Source: Bacteroides faecalis
GTDB taxonomy: Bacteria > Bacteroidota > Bacteroidia > Bacteroidales > Bacteroidaceae
Assembly: GCF_003865075.1 (NCBI RefSeq)
Contig: NZ_BHWB01000004.1
Coordinates: forward strand, 62,001 to 126,000
Length of the DNA stretch: 64,000 nucleotides
Direction of reading: 5' to 3'
In this document: positions 24,733 through 34,465 of the stretch, piece by piece
How positions within the stretch are numbered: position 1 is the first letter of the stretch
Layout: the number at the start of each line of letters is the position of its first letter
The notes under the pieces: model-generated
The model's input: only the letters and a program-made list of their open reading frames with translations
What the model was told of the DNA's origin: nothing
Databases searched by the model: none
Program-made: the position numbers and the translations under genes

Positions 24733-26040
24733 ATGAATACACAATACTGGGAAGAAGAAGTAGAAACCATGAGTCGTGAGAAGTTGAATGAACTACAACT
24801 TCAACGTCTCAGGAAAACAATCAGTATAGCTGCAAATGCTCCATATTATAAAAAAGTTTTCAACAAACATGGCATCACTGCAGATAGCATACAAACATTG
24901 GACGACATTCGTAAATTACCTTTTACGACGAAGGCTGATATGCGTGCTCACTACCCTTTTGGATTGGTGGCAGGCGACATGAAAAACGATGGGGTACGTA
25001 TCCACTCTTCCAGCGGTACAACCGGAAATCCTACAGTCATCGTACATTCACAGCATGACCTTGATTCTTGGGCAAATCTGATAGCTCGTTGTCTCTATAT
25101 GGTTGGCATTCGAAAAACTGATGTATTCCAAAACAGTTCCGGATATGGTATGTTTACAGGAGGATTGGGCTTCCAATATGGTGCCGAACGTCTCGGTTGC
25201 TTAACAGTACCTGCCGCAGCCGGAAACAGTAAACGTCAGATTAAGTTTATCAATGATTTCAAAACAACAGCCTTACACGCAATCCCAAGTTATGCGATTC
25301 GCCTTGCTGAAGTTATCCAGGAAGAAGGACTTGATGCTGCAGGTACAACATTAAAAACATTGGTTATTGGTGCTGAGCCTCACACGGATGAACAACGCCG
25401 GAAGATAGAAAAGATGTTAGGAGTAAAAGCATACAATAGCTTTGGCATGACGGAAATGAATGGTCCCGGTGTCGCTTTCGAATGCCAGGAACAAAACGGA
25501 ATGCATTTTTGGGAAGATTGTTATCTTGTGGAAATCATTGATCCTGAAACTGGTGAACCTGTACCAGATGGAGAAATTGGAGAATTAGTACTCACCACAT
25601 TAGATCGTGAAATGATGCCTCTAATTCGTTATCGTACCCGAGATTTAACCCGCATTCTTCCAGGTAAATGTCCCTGTGGTCGTACTCATTTACGTATTGA
25701 TCGTATCAAAGGTCGTAGTGATGATATGTTCATCATAAAAGGAGTCAATATCTTCCCAATGCAGGTTGAAAAAATCTTAGTACAGTTCCCTGAACTTGGT
25801 AGTAACTACCTCATTACATTAGAGACTGTTAATAATCAGGATGAAATGATTGTTGAAGTTGAATTAAGTGATCTGTCTACAGATAACTATATTGAACTGG
25901 AAAAAATTCGTAAAGAAATAACTCGACAATTAAAAGATGAAATACTTGTTACTCCTAAAGTAAAACTAGTAAAAAAAGGCTCTCTTCCGCAAAGTGAAGG
26001 GAAAGCTGTACGAGTGAAAGATTTAAGAAATAACCAATAG
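24733..26040 (+). CDS. paaK: Phenylacetate-CoA ligase
   Basis: A 435-residue AMP-forming acyl-CoA ligase. The ATP loop is HSSSGTTGNPTVIVHS; the adenylate motifs SFGMTEMNGPG and YRTRDLTRILPG, the ligand-binding CPCGRTHLRIDRIKGRSDDM and the C-terminal lysine region (SEGKAVRVKD) are all present. The family activates phenylacetate to phenylacetyl-CoA. No phenylacetate ring-degradation genes are nearby, and it is co-transcribed with iorAB, so in this anaerobe it may work in the reverse direction to make ATP from aryl-acetyl-CoA, or may salvage the acid; both are inference. Confidence 0.93.
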   Translation: MNTQYWEEEVETMSREKLNELQLQRLRKTISIAANAPYYKKVFNKHGITADSIQTLDDIRKLPFTTKADMRAHYPFGLVAGDMKNDGVRIHSSSGTTGNPTVIVHSQHDLDSWANLIARCLYMVGIRKTDVFQNSSGYGMFTGGLGFQYGAERLGCLTVPAAAGNSKRQIKFINDFKTTALHAIPSYAIRLAEVIQEEGLDAAGTTLKTLVIGAEPHTDEQRRKIEKMLGVKAYNSFGMTEMNGPGVAFECQEQNGMHFWEDCYLVEIIDPETGEPVPDGEIGELVLTTLDREMMPLIRYRTRDLTRILPGKCPCGRTHLRIDRIKGRSDDMFIIKGVNIFPMQVEKILVQFPELGSNYLITLETVNNQDEMIVEVELSDLSTDNYIELEKIRKEITRQLKDEILVTPKVKLVKKGSLPQSEGKAVRVKDLRNNQ

Positions 26041-26055
26041 TATTTAATTTATCGG

Positions 26056-26108
26056 TGTGCTAATATGCCAATTTATACTGCTTCAACAGTCATAGGCATA
26101 TTAGCACA
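26056..26108. promoter_or_regulatory. 14-bp perfect inverted repeat between paaK and xpt
   Basis: TGTGCTAATATGCC (26056-26069) pairs perfectly with GGCATATTAGCACA (26095-26108), leaving a 25-nt loop. It lies 15 bp after paaK and 17 bp before xpt. There is no T-run, so it is not a classic terminator; it may be a processed hairpin, or an RNA or protein switch controlling xpt. It does not look like a purine riboswitch. Confidence 0.6.
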
Positions 26109-26125
26109 TTATTAATTCATATATC

Positions 26126-26695
26126 ATGCAATTATTAAAGAAAAGAATCCTACAAGATGGAAAATGCTACGAAGGAGGTATCCTGAAAGTAGATGGTTTT
26201 ATTAATCACCAAATGGATCCTGTACTGATGAAGTCAATCGGAGTTGAGTTTGTCCGCCGTTTCGCAGCGACCAACGTCAATAAGATTATGACTATTGAAG
26301 CAAGTGGCATTGCTCCTGCTATCATGACAGGTTATTTAATGGATCTCCCTGTTGTGTTTGCCAAAAAGAAATCACCTAAAACCATCCAAAATGCTTTGAG
26401 TACTACCGTACACTCTTTCACCAAAGATCGTGACTACGAAGTAGTAATAAGTGCCGATTTCCTTACTCCTAATGACAATGTGCTCTTTGTCGATGATTTC
26501 CTCGCGTATGGAAATGCAGCGTTAGGCATTCTTGATCTTATTAAACAATCTGGAGCCAATTTAGTCGGAATGGGATTCATTATTGAGAAAGCCTTTCAAA
26601 ATGGTCGAAAAATGCTAGAAGAAAAAGGAGTACGTGTAGAAAGTCTAGCAATCATAGAGGATTTATCCAATTGTAGCATAAAAATTAAGGATTAA
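26126..26695 (+). CDS. xpt: Xanthine phosphoribosyltransferase
   Basis: Xpt salvages xanthine to XMP using PRPP. The 189-residue protein has the Xpt-specific N-terminus ([27 protein letters not shown]), the substrate-binding [12 protein letters not shown] segment and the PRPP motif [13 protein letters not shown]. The length is standard. It lies 85 bp after paaK with a strong hairpin between, and converges with the EFR1 gene with a 4-base overlap. Confidence 0.95.
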   Translation: MQLLKKRILQDGKCYEGGILKVDGFINHQMDPVLMKSIGVEFVRRFAATNVNKIMTIEASGIAPAIMTGYLMDLPVVFAKKKSPKTIQNALSTTVHSFTKDRDYEVVISADFLTPNDNVLFVDDFLAYGNAALGILDLIKQSGANLVGMGFIIEKAFQNGRKMLEEKGVRVESLAIIEDLSNCSIKIKD

Positions 26696-27459
26696 TACTG
26701 ATTGGGATTGAAATAATGCCCTTTTCCTTTGGTCCTTTTTCCATATTGCACCGCTTGTTGGGGACAAACGTGGTAGCATGCCAGACAAGAGGTGCAATTT
26801 CTTCCCCAAACAGGTCTTCCATCTTGCATTAAAATATTATCCACCGGACAAGATTTTTCACAACGTTTACACCCAATACACTTATCTGTCGTCCAAAAGT
26901 TCTTAGGGGACATTTGAAAGCGATTAAATAATGGATTAATAATTCTAGTCTTAATATAAGGAATACTCCCCTCTTTACAAAAGAATACAGCCTCTTTTCT
27001 ATTTATCAATTCATTAATTCTATTGAGTTCTCCAATAGCATTCTCCAGCTTTTTCTCTTCCAGTTCCTTACTATCGACATCAAATCCGGGAAACAATACA
27101 TAATTATTAGGCATAATCACAGAAAAACCGGCATGACATTTCCATCCCTTCAGTGACAAAGCTTTCATAAAAACTTGTTGAGTAAGCCCAATATCATCAC
27201 CACAAGAACATACAAAAAAAAGATATTGCCCCTGATAGTTCTCTAATGACATTTGCTTGATAAAATGCAATACAATTTCGGGAGGAGCCCAAGAATAAAT
27301 AGGAAAGACAAAACCAATCTTCTCATCCTTTTCCAAACAGAATTCCATATTCCCGTCTTTCAAAACTTCAGGAATAAAAATTAAATCTTCTTGTTGATTA
27401 CTGGATAATTGATCAGCAATCCATTTAGAGTTGCCTGTACCAGAGAAATAAAATATCAT
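26692..27459 (-). CDS. EFR1-type flavodoxin/ferredoxin protein
   Basis: A 255-residue cytoplasmic electron carrier that fuses a flavodoxin-like N-terminal domain ([17 protein letters not shown], phosphate loop; [14 protein letters not shown]) to a C-terminal 2[4Fe-4S] ferredoxin domain with [12 protein letters not shown] and [12 protein letters not shown]. The layout is that of the EFR1 family, whose partners are not established. Proximity to iorAB, which needs ferredoxin and lacks its own cluster domain, raises the possibility of a partnership, but the gene is on the other strand. Confidence 0.88.
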   Translation of the reverse strand: MIFYFSGTGNSKWIADQLSSNQQEDLIFIPEVLKDGNMEFCLEKDEKIGFVFPIYSWAPPEIVLHFIKQMSLENYQGQYLFFVCSCGDDIGLTQQVFMKALSLKGWKCHAGFSVIMPNNYVLFPGFDVDSKELEEKKLENAIGELNRINELINRKEAVFFCKEGSIPYIKTRIINPLFNRFQMSPKNFWTTDKCIGCKRCEKSCPVDNILMQDGRPVWGRNCTSCLACYHVCPQQAVQYGKRTKGKGHYFNPNQY

Positions 27460-27470
27460 AGGAAAGTATA

Positions 27471-27657
27471 TAAAAAAGCCGCATCGACGATGTGATGAAA
27501 CTCTGATAAAACAAGATTTGAGTGCCCGTCCCCTTTGTAATCCACCGGCTTAAAGCTGTCCCGAAGGATGTGGCCCGCCATTGAAGATCGAAGCTTTCTC
27601 GGTATATCAGATTAATTTGAAGAGTTTCCCGATCCAGTCGATACGGCTAATATTTTA
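27471..27657 (-). ncRNA. Structured RNA downstream of rplT (Bacteroidales-1/6S-like)
   Basis: On the minus strand a transcript would start near 27657, seven or so bases after a good promoter. Its ends pair through a 12-bp closing stem (27637-27648 with 27477-27488, one G-T pair) and it stops in six T residues (27472-27477), so promoter, closing stem and terminator define an RNA of about 185 nt. Its interior is GC-rich compared with flanks. The position just after rplT is the known location of the Bacteroidales-1 RNA, which may be the Bacteroides 6S RNA; that identity is from memory and not verified here. Confidence 0.65.
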
Positions 27658-27663
27658 GTATCA

Positions 27664-27695
27664 CAAATGTAATAACATTCTATGAGAATAACAAG
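27664..27695 (-). promoter_or_regulatory. Promoter of the RNA downstream of rplT
   Basis: Minus-strand TACATTTG (plus 27664-27671) is a full match to TAnnTTTG; CTTG (plus 27692-27695) is the -33 box at 20 bp spacing. Confidence 0.6.
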
Positions 27696-27760
27696 AAAAA
27701 AAGCATTTTTGTTGCCTATCTAATATTTTTTAAAATCTTTTTTCTCTCTCCCATAAAAGG

Positions 27761-27795
27761 AAAGTGTCAGTAATCTAATAGAAAACTGACACTTT
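27761..27795 (-). terminator. Terminator hairpin after rplT
   Basis: A perfect 11-bp stem, AAAGTGTCAGT (27761-27771) with ACTGACACTTT (27785-27795), and a 13-nt loop lie 22 bp after the rplT stop. On the minus strand it is followed by CCTTTTATGG. Confidence 0.65.
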
Positions 27796-27817
27796 GTAAA
27801 TCATAAACTGCTGAAAC

Positions 27818-28168
27818 TTAAGCAGCTTTCGCCTTTGCAACTACAGCTTTGAAAGCTTCCGGATGGTTCATAGCTAAATCAGCTAAAACTTTACGGTTTA
27901 TTTCAATACCGGCCTTATGCAAACCACCCATCAATTTAGAATAAGACATCCCTTCTAGACGTGCAGCAGCATTGATACGTTGTATCCAAAGAGCGCGGAA
28001 GTTTCTTTTCTTGTTTCTACGGTCACGGAACGCGTAAGTCAAACCCTTTTCCCAAGTGTTTTTAGCTACGGTCCATACATTTTTTCTTGCACCAAAGTAA
28101 CCTTTGGTCAATTTCAAAATTTTCTTTCTTCTTGCTTTTGAAGCAACATGATTTACTGATCTTGGCAT
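27818..28168 (-). CDS. rplT: 50S ribosomal protein L20
   Basis: L20 binds 23S rRNA early in large-subunit assembly and in many bacteria represses its own operon. The 116 residues match the family closely ([28 protein letters not shown] [42 protein letters not shown]). It is the last gene of thrS-infC-rpmI-rplT and is followed by a terminator hairpin and a separate RNA gene. Confidence 0.98.
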   Translation of the reverse strand: MPRSVNHVASKARRKKILKLTKGYFGARKNVWTVAKNTWEKGLTYAFRDRRNKKRNFRALWIQRINAAARLEGMSYSKLMGGLHKAGIEINRKVLADLAMNHPEAFKAVVAKAKAA

Positions 28169-28267
28169 AGTTTTACTTTTTTAGAATGTTAGCGCCGTTA
28201 CTTCACGCAACGAACTTTAGGCTAATGCATTCGGTTAATACTTTAATAATACTTTGTACGCTTTTGA

Positions 28268-28465
28268 TTACTTCATTGCTAAGAGTTCCTTAACCTGGCT
28301 TACATTTGTTGCATCAACAGTTGTAGAGTAGCACAGATTTCTTTTTCTCTTCTTAGTTTTCTTAGTCAAAATGTGACTGTGAAAAGCGTGCTTTCTTTTG
28401 ATTTTACCTGTTCCGGTAAGGGTAAACCTTTTTTTAGAACCGGAGTTAGTCTTCATCTTTGGCAT
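28268..28465 (-). CDS. rpmI: 50S ribosomal protein L35
   Basis: L35 is a small basic protein of the large ribosomal subunit. The correct start is the ATG at 28465 ([14 protein letters not shown]), giving 65 residues; the open frame reaches back to 28507 but the extra residues are absent from all known L35 proteins. It lies 71 bp after infC and 99 bp before rplT, the common order of this operon. Confidence 0.96.
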   Translation of the reverse strand: MPKMKTNSGSKKRFTLTGTGKIKRKHAFHSHILTKKTKKRKRNLCYSTTVDATNVSQVKELLAMK

Positions 28466-28536
28466 CTTACTTATTTTTAAATTATTAAATATATAATGGC
28501 AACGCACTATACCTGCGCGTTACGCATTCTTTCTTA

Positions 28537-29136
28537 TTATTCGTCTTCTTCAGACTGCTCTGCTTTCTGTGCAGGAGCAACAGACTTCGGAGACATAGAC
28601 TTTTTAGGAGCCTCTCTCTTTTTGGGAGAAAGCTGAATAGTCATACGCTTACCTTCCAAAATAGGCATCTGATCTACTTTTGCAAAATCTTCAAGGTCAT
28701 TGGCAAAACGAAGTAATAATACTTCTCCCTGTTCCTTGAAAAGGATTGAACGGCCTTTGAAAAACACATATGCTTTCACTTTATCTCCGTCTTCCAAAAA
28801 ACCTTTTGCATGCTTCAACTTAAAGTTGTAATCATGATCATCAGTCTGAGGACCGAAACGGATTTCCTTTACATTCACCTTCACCTGTTTAGCCTTCTGT
28901 TCTTTCTGACGCTTCTTTAACTGATAAAGAAATTTAGAGTAATCAATAATACGACAAACAGGGGGTTGAGCATTGGGTGAAATTTCCACTAAATCCAATT
29001 CTTTCTCTTCAGCCATTTTCAAAGCCTGGAAAATAGGATATACTTTCGGTTCGCTATCATCGCCCACAATGCGGACTTCCTTGGCACGAATCTGTTCATT
29101 GATTCTATATTGCCCTTTTAAAGTGTCATTCTTCAT
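28537..29136 (-). CDS. infC: Translation initiation factor IF-3
   Basis: IF-3 keeps 30S subunits free and checks the start codon. The 199-residue protein has the N-domain ([38 protein letters not shown]), the Lys-rich linker ([16 protein letters not shown]), and the C-domain ([31 protein letters not shown]). A C-terminal extension of about 25 residues rich in Lys, Ser and Glu, ending SEEDE, is seen in Bacteroidetes proteins. Unlike E. coli infC, which uses AUU, the start here is ATG. Confidence 0.97.
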   Translation of the reverse strand: MKNDTLKGQYRINEQIRAKEVRIVGDDSEPKVYPIFQALKMAEEKELDLVEISPNAQPPVCRIIDYSKFLYQLKKRQKEQKAKQVKVNVKEIRFGPQTDDHDYNFKLKHAKGFLEDGDKVKAYVFFKGRSILFKEQGEVLLLRFANDLEDFAKVDQMPILEGKRMTIQLSPKKREAPKKSMSPKSVAPAQKAEQSEEDE

Positions 29137-29206
29137 TAAAAACGTTTACTTCCTAGTTTGATCTTTTTATTGTTTACTTATTATTTATCATGAAACGGCT
29201 GCAAAG

Positions 29207-31147
29207 TTACCATTTATTTATCATATTTTGAACTTCTTCATTCAGAATTTTAGCAAATTCTTCATATTTCATGGTTCCTTTGTCTCCTTCGCCTTGTCTA
29301 CGAACAGCAACTTCACCATTTTCTGCTTCTTTTTCGCCGACAATCAGCATATAAGGAATACGTTTCATTTCATTATCACGAATCTTACGACCTATCTTTT
29401 CATTTCTATCATCAACAATTGCACGAATCTCATGTATTTTCAGATACATTTTTACTTGCTCTGCATATTCATTGAACTTCTCGCTAATCGGTAGAATAGC
29501 AACTTGTTCAGGAGTCAACCATAACGGAAACTTACCGGCAGTATGTTCAATCAACACAGCTACAAAACGTTCCATAGACCCGAATGGTGCACGATGGATC
29601 ATTACCGGACGATGTTTCAGATTATCAGAACCCATATATTCCAATTCAAAACGTTCCGGCAAATTGTAGTCCACCTGAATAGTACCTAACTGCCAACGAC
29701 GACCGATAGCATCCTTCACCATAAAATCAAGTTTAGGACCATAGAAAGCTGCTTCACCATATTCAATCTTAGCAGGTAAGCCTTTTTCCTCACAAGCCTC
29801 AATAATAGCTTGTTCTGCTCTTTCCCAATTTTCATCACTCCCGATATACTTTTCACGATTCACTTTATCACGTAAAGAAATCTGAGCTTCAAAATTAGCA
29901 AAGTTCATTGAACGGAAAACAATTGAAATGATATCCATTACGCGAAGGAATTCATCCTTTACCTGGTCCGGACGACAGAAAATATGTGCATCATCCTGTG
30001 TAAAGCTACGTACACGAGTTAATCCATGTAACTCACCACTTTGCTCATAACGGCAAACTGTACCAAATTCTGCGATACGCAATGGAAGATCTTTATAAGA
30101 ACGCGGAAAATTCTTATAAATCTCGCAATGATGCGGACAGTTCATCGGTTTCAAGAAATACTCTTCCCCTTCTTCCGGAGTATGGATAGGCTGAAAAGCA
30201 TCTTTACCATATTTTGCATAGTGACCAGAGGTTACATAAAGCAATTTATTGCCAATGGGCGGAGTTATTACTTCTTGATAGTCATAACGTGTCTGAATAC
30301 GACGTAAGAAATCCTGCAAACGCAAACGCAAAGCAGTGCCTTTTGGCAACCACATCGGAAGCCCCTTACCCACTGTTTCAGAGAACATAAACAACTGCAT
30401 TTCTTTACCAATCTTACGATGGTCACGTTTCTTAGCCTCTTCCAATAAAGTCAGATATTCATCCAACATTTTCTTCTTAGGGAAGGTGATACCGTAGATA
30501 CGAGTTAGCATTTTACGGTCTTCATGACCACGCCAATATGCTCCGGCCACAGTTGTCAGTTTTATAGCTTTAATCGGCGCAGTTGTCATCAAGTGAGGAC
30601 CACGACAAAGATCAGTGAATGTACCCTGAGTATAAGTAGAAATACGTCCATCTTCCAATTCGGAAATCAATTCACATTTGTATGTTTCACCACGATCACC
30701 AAACATTTTCAATGCATCCTCTTTAGAAATGCTTTTTCTTACTACTGCTTCTTTTTTAGCAGCCAATTCCATCATTTTAGCTTCGATGGCAGGAAGATCA
30801 TTTTCCTTAATAACAGTCTCCCCCGGATCTACATCGTAGTAAAAACCATTTTCAATGGCAGGTCCGATACCAAATTGAATACCCGGATAAAGTTCTTGTA
30901 AAGCTTCTGCCAACAAGTGAGCACTCGTATGCCAAAATGCATGTTTTCCTTCTTCATCATCCCATTTATAAAGAACAAAGTTAGCATCTTCATTAATAGG
31001 ACGTCCTAAATCATAAATTTCGCCATTTACTCCACAGGCCAAAACATCCTGTGCCAAACGCGAACTGATACTTTCTGCAATCTGCAAACCGTTCACTCCT
31101 TCGTTATATTCACGAACAGAGCCATCGGGAAACGTTATCTTTATCAT
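29207..31147 (-). CDS. thrS: Threonyl-tRNA synthetase
   Basis: ThrRS charges tRNA-Thr and edits Ser-tRNA-Thr. The 646-residue protein contains the N-terminal TGS domain, the editing domain with [13 protein letters not shown], the class II catalytic core ([13 protein letters not shown] with the zinc Cys, [32 protein letters not shown]) and the anticodon-binding domain ([17 protein letters not shown]). It leads the operon thrS-infC-rpmI-rplT. A tRNA-Thr gene is also in this window at 18453. Confidence 0.98.
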   Translation of the reverse strand: MIKITFPDGSVREYNEGVNGLQIAESISSRLAQDVLACGVNGEIYDLGRPINEDANFVLYKWDDEEGKHAFWHTSAHLLAEALQELYPGIQFGIGPAIENGFYYDVDPGETVIKENDLPAIEAKMMELAAKKEAVVRKSISKEDALKMFGDRGETYKCELISELEDGRISTYTQGTFTDLCRGPHLMTTAPIKAIKLTTVAGAYWRGHEDRKMLTRIYGITFPKKKMLDEYLTLLEEAKKRDHRKIGKEMQLFMFSETVGKGLPMWLPKGTALRLRLQDFLRRIQTRYDYQEVITPPIGNKLLYVTSGHYAKYGKDAFQPIHTPEEGEEYFLKPMNCPHHCEIYKNFPRSYKDLPLRIAEFGTVCRYEQSGELHGLTRVRSFTQDDAHIFCRPDQVKDEFLRVMDIISIVFRSMNFANFEAQISLRDKVNREKYIGSDENWERAEQAIIEACEEKGLPAKIEYGEAAFYGPKLDFMVKDAIGRRWQLGTIQVDYNLPERFELEYMGSDNLKHRPVMIHRAPFGSMERFVAVLIEHTAGKFPLWLTPEQVAILPISEKFNEYAEQVKMYLKIHEIRAIVDDRNEKIGRKIRDNEMKRIPYMLIVGEKEAENGEVAVRRQGEGDKGTMKYEEFAKILNEEVQNMINKW

Positions 31148-31181
31148 AATATGATGATGTTATATTTTCATAATTTGAACG

Positions 31182-31189
31182 CAAAAGTA
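31182..31189 (-). promoter_or_regulatory. Promoter -7 box for thrS operon
   Basis: Minus-strand TACTTTTG lies 34 bp before the thrS start. The -33 region is T-rich but without a clean TTTG at the right distance. Confidence 0.5.
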
Positions 31190-31229
31190 ACTAAATCTTT
31201 TGAGTTTTCTCTTTTTTATCAAAAAAATG

Positions 31230-33260
31230 TTATTCCGATTGTTCTGTAAAACGCTTGATTACATTATATGCAGACACAATACCAAGTTCACCAGCTTTAC
31301 TCAAATCGGAAATACCCAGTTTATTATTACCTAAGAAAATATGAGTTAATCCACGGTTAAAGTAAGCATCTGCAAAGTCCGGATTCAGTTCGATCGCTTT
31401 ATCGTAATCAGCCATTGCAGCACGATAGTCTTTCAACATTGCCGAAATATTGGCACGATTATAATAAGCATATACAAAATCCGGAGCTAAAGAAATAACC
31501 TTATCTAAATCTTTTTTCACTATCTCATAATCCACTGCACCAATTTCTTTAGTTGTATTACCACCAGGCAAATCTGAATCATTAGCTTGTTCTGCCTTCA
31601 GATATTCCAATTGTTTACAGCGAATCAAAGCACGCATAAAATAAGCCGGGAAGAACTTCTCATCCAATAGGATCGATTGTGTCAAATCAGAAACAGCACT
31701 TGAGAAATCCTGCACTAAATAGAAATCAATTGCACGAGCAAAACGTTTTGCTGCACTTTTATCATCTTCTACAATAGCTGAAGTATGCGTATCAATCAAA
31801 GCGAAATGAAATTTGACTTGTTCCTCAGACAATGGAGACTCCATATTTGTTATGAGAAGACGTTTGGGAAGTATTCCCGAACGATTCATATCATCAATAA
31901 ACTTATGGAAATTCACAGAACGTTTTACATCACTCATTTTTTCATAATAAGTCAAAGCAAACAACGGTTCCAATTTAATATTCACATTCTTATCCTGCAC
32001 ACGTCCACGATAATCGCTTGTATAACGTTGATCTGTCTCCGAATCATCAGCAATTACTATCTTACGATAGTTATTCATATTTTTATCAGACTTCTTACGA
32101 GTTTTATCTTCTGTATCCTTATCCTCTTCTCCTTTATTTTGAGCAACGTCTTTACTTACCACACCGTTATGTTTATCTAATTGAGCTTTTATGACCTTAA
32201 ACTCATCCTGTTCAGCTCCTTTACGATCTCCAATTTTTTTACGTGCCTCCGAACGTTGGTAATACCCTGCCAAAAAATTAGGATATTGATCGATAACTGT
32301 TGTATAATCCTGGATGGCTCCATGATAATCCCCTATTTGAGCACGTAGCAGGCCACGATTGAAAACAGCCATCATATTATCCGGTTCCATCTGAACTACA
32401 AAATCAAAATCCTCAATAGCCCGATTATCATCCCCGACTCGTGCACGCAACAAACCACGATTATAATGACCAATAAAGTTGTTAGGATCAATATCCAACG
32501 CCAAATCATAGTCGCTCATCGCACCTCTCAGATTATTCTGATGGAAACGCGCCAAGGCACGATTTATATAATTTCCTGCATTTTTTGCACTCAAATGAAT
32601 CGCACGATCAAAATCAGATTCTGCTTCAGCATATTTTTCTTGTTGTAATTGAACAATTGCTCTGGCAGCCCAAGCATCGGGATCATACTTATCTAACTCT
32701 AAAGCCTTATTAAAGTCACTCAAAGCAGCAATTGTATCTTTTTGTTGCAAAAAGACCTCTCCTCTCATAAGATATGCTCTGGTATAACGTGGTGCAACCT
32801 TCATCAAACTTTCCAAATCATCTCTAGCTGCATCATAGTCCTTCTTTTGCATATGGGATAATGTCAGATTGTGCCACAAAGAAATATTCTCTGGATCGTA
32901 ATGTAAAGCCTGCTTATAATCTTCGATTGCCCCATCAAACTTACTCTGACGAATACGTGCCAAACCACGAATTTGGTATGCTCCTACAACGAAGGGATTA
33001 CGTTGGATAGCAGCATCGCAGTCCGCTTCAGCCCCTTGAAAGTCCTCCAGATTAATCTTTGCTAAAGCTCTGAAAAAATACGGTTCATACAGATAAGGTC
33101 TAGCATTAATTACCTGATTGAAATACTGAATAGAAAGCACATAATCCTCAAAATAAAGTGCATTCCGTGCGATAGTCATCACCCGTTCTGTATTAATCTG
33201 AGCATATACTAATGTGGGAAACAGTAATAAGACTGTTAGTATTCTTTTAATCATCGGCAT
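31230..33260 (-). CDS. Secreted TPR-repeat protein
   Basis: The 676-residue protein has a signal peptide (KRILTVLLLFPTLVYAQ) followed by about a dozen tetratricopeptide repeats, easily seen from repeats of the type AIEDYKQALHYDPENISLWHN and AMSDYDLALDIDPNNFIGHYNRG. A charged, low-complexity linker (around residues 370-400, rich in Lys, Asp and Glu) separates them from a middle domain and a final set of repeats. TPR proteins mediate protein-protein contacts; in the Bacteroides envelope their partners are mostly unknown. It is upstream of the thrS operon and downstream of def on the same strand. Confidence 0.85.
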   Translation of the reverse strand: MPMIKRILTVLLLFPTLVYAQINTERVMTIARNALYFEDYVLSIQYFNQVINARPYLYEPYFFRALAKINLEDFQGAEADCDAAIQRNPFVVGAYQIRGLARIRQSKFDGAIEDYKQALHYDPENISLWHNLTLSHMQKKDYDAARDDLESLMKVAPRYTRAYLMRGEVFLQQKDTIAALSDFNKALELDKYDPDAWAARAIVQLQQEKYAEAESDFDRAIHLSAKNAGNYINRALARFHQNNLRGAMSDYDLALDIDPNNFIGHYNRGLLRARVGDDNRAIEDFDFVVQMEPDNMMAVFNRGLLRAQIGDYHGAIQDYTTVIDQYPNFLAGYYQRSEARKKIGDRKGAEQDEFKVIKAQLDKHNGVVSKDVAQNKGEEDKDTEDKTRKKSDKNMNNYRKIVIADDSETDQRYTSDYRGRVQDKNVNIKLEPLFALTYYEKMSDVKRSVNFHKFIDDMNRSGILPKRLLITNMESPLSEEQVKFHFALIDTHTSAIVEDDKSAAKRFARAIDFYLVQDFSSAVSDLTQSILLDEKFFPAYFMRALIRCKQLEYLKAEQANDSDLPGGNTTKEIGAVDYEIVKKDLDKVISLAPDFVYAYYNRANISAMLKDYRAAMADYDKAIELNPDFADAYFNRGLTHIFLGNNKLGISDLSKAGELGIVSAYNVIKRFTEQSE

Positions 33261-33279
33261 TTTATACTTGTAAACGTAG

Positions 33280-33287
33280 CAAAAATA
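33280..33287 (-). promoter_or_regulatory. Promoter -7 box for the TPR gene
   Basis: Minus-strand TATTTTTG fits TAnnTTTG and lies 19 bp before the start codon. No clear -33 box; moderate call. Confidence 0.4.
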
Positions 33288-33330
33288 ATGCTTTTAGTTT
33301 ACTTAACAGGGATATAAACGTTTTTTATCT

Positions 33331-33885
33331 TTATTTCACCTGTTTCATCTTATAAGAGCTACGTGCTTTTCCTTTCAGCATCGTATTCAATTTTCCCTTT
33401 ATCATTTGCTTACGAAGCGGAGAAAGATGATCAATGAACATTTTACCATCTAAATGGTCAAATTCATGTTGCATCACACGAGCCAAATACCCCTCTATCT
33501 CTTCATCATGTTCTACAAAATTCTCATCCATATATTTTACGCGAATTTTATTACCGCGCTTTACACTTTCATGAATACCGGGAAGGCTTAAACAACCTTC
33601 TTCCATACTCACTTCTTCACCTCCTACCTCTAAAATATGAGGATTAATATACGCCTTATTAAAATCTTTAAATTCCGGGTAATCCTCAGAAAGTGGATCT
33701 AATGTAATTGTAACGACCCGAATCGGAAGACCAATCTGTGGTGCAGCCAATCCTACACCGTCAGCGTTTACCATCGTTTCAAACATATTTGCTATAAGCT
33801 CTTTCAAATTCGGATAATCCGGTGTTATGTCCTCTGCCACCTTTCTCAATACAGGCTGACCATATACATAAATAGGTAAAATCAT
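33331..33885 (-). CDS. def: Peptide deformylase
   Basis: Def removes the formyl group from the N-terminal Met of new proteins, with a metal ion held by Cys and two His. All three motifs are present: [10 protein letters not shown] at 43-52, EEGCLSLPG and [12 protein letters not shown]. The length of 184 residues is standard, with a basic C-terminus (KMKQVK). It follows ruvX by 38 bp. Confidence 0.97.
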   Translation of the reverse strand: MILPIYVYGQPVLRKVAEDITPDYPNLKELIANMFETMVNADGVGLAAPQIGLPIRVVTITLDPLSEDYPEFKDFNKAYINPHILEVGGEEVSMEEGCLSLPGIHESVKRGNKIRVKYMDENFVEHDEEIEGYLARVMQHEFDHLDGKMFIDHLSPLRKQMIKGKLNTMLKGKARSSYKMKQVK

Positions 33886-33923
33886 ATTTTATAATCTACT
33901 AAAAATTAAGTTACTCTTTTTAA

Positions 33924-34340
33924 TTAAAAACGTTTACTCTCCAAATATGTTTGCAAAATAATAGTTGCACTAATCTCATCAACCAATGCTTTGTTCTGCC
34001 GATCTTTCTTCTTCAGTCCGGCTTCCAGTATTGTACGATGAGCCATAACAGAAGTAAAACGCTCGTCTACATATTCAACAGGCATATCAGGCAATTTTTT
34101 CTTGAGGGCATGCACAAATGGCTCAATATTCTTCATGTTCTCCGAAGCTTCATTGTTCATTTGCTTGGGAAGCCCTACGATGATACGCTCAACTGGCTCC
34201 TTCGATACATAATCTAGGATAAACGTCAATAACTGATGCGTAGGTACTGTCGTTAAACCATTAGCAATCATCTGTAAAGTATCGCTAACTGCTATCCCTG
34301 TACGCTTTCTACCGTAATCAATGGCTATTATTCTACTCAT
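33924..34340 (-). CDS. ruvX: Putative pre-16S rRNA nuclease / Holliday junction resolvase-like (YqgF)
   Basis: A 138-residue RNase H-fold nuclease. The family motifs are ISIDYGRKRTG-like IIAIDYGRKRTGIAVSD (first acidic residue), IIVGLPKQMNN, VEYVDERFTS (catalytic Glu), and a final DEISATIILQTYL. YqgF is needed for trimming 16S rRNA in E. coli and was formerly called a RuvC-like resolvase. It is upstream of def and was probably co-transcribed with it. Confidence 0.94.
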   Translation of the reverse strand: MSRIIAIDYGRKRTGIAVSDTLQMIANGLTTVPTHQLLTFILDYVSKEPVERIIVGLPKQMNNEASENMKNIEPFVHALKKKLPDMPVEYVDERFTSVMAHRTILEAGLKKKDRQNKALVDEISATIILQTYLESKRF

Positions 34341-34349
34341 AATGGGTTA

Positions 34350-34357
34350 CAAAAATA
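34350..34357 (-). promoter_or_regulatory. Promoter -7 box for ruvX-def
   Basis: Minus-strand TATTTTTG lies 9 bp before the ruvX start, which implies a very short leader; a clear -33 box is missing. Confidence 0.35.
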
Positions 34358-34400
34358 CGATTTATATTCGAATTCCATCCTTATTCAAATCAAATAATAA

Positions 34401-34435
34401 CAAAAAAGGGTGTCCGACATTGTCAAACACCCTTT
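34401..34435 (-). terminator. Terminator after ompA
   Basis: AAAGGGTGT (34405-34413) pairs perfectly with ACACCCTTT (34427-34435); on the minus strand the stem is followed by TTTTTTG. It is 31 bp after the OmpA-family stop codon. Confidence 0.8.
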
Positions 34436-34465
34436 CATTATAGAGTTTATTACTTTTAATAACCC

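Noticed and set aside
26056..26108. Purine riboswitch before xpt
   Set aside because: The stem has no three-way junction or conserved purine-aptamer loops; it is a simple hairpin.
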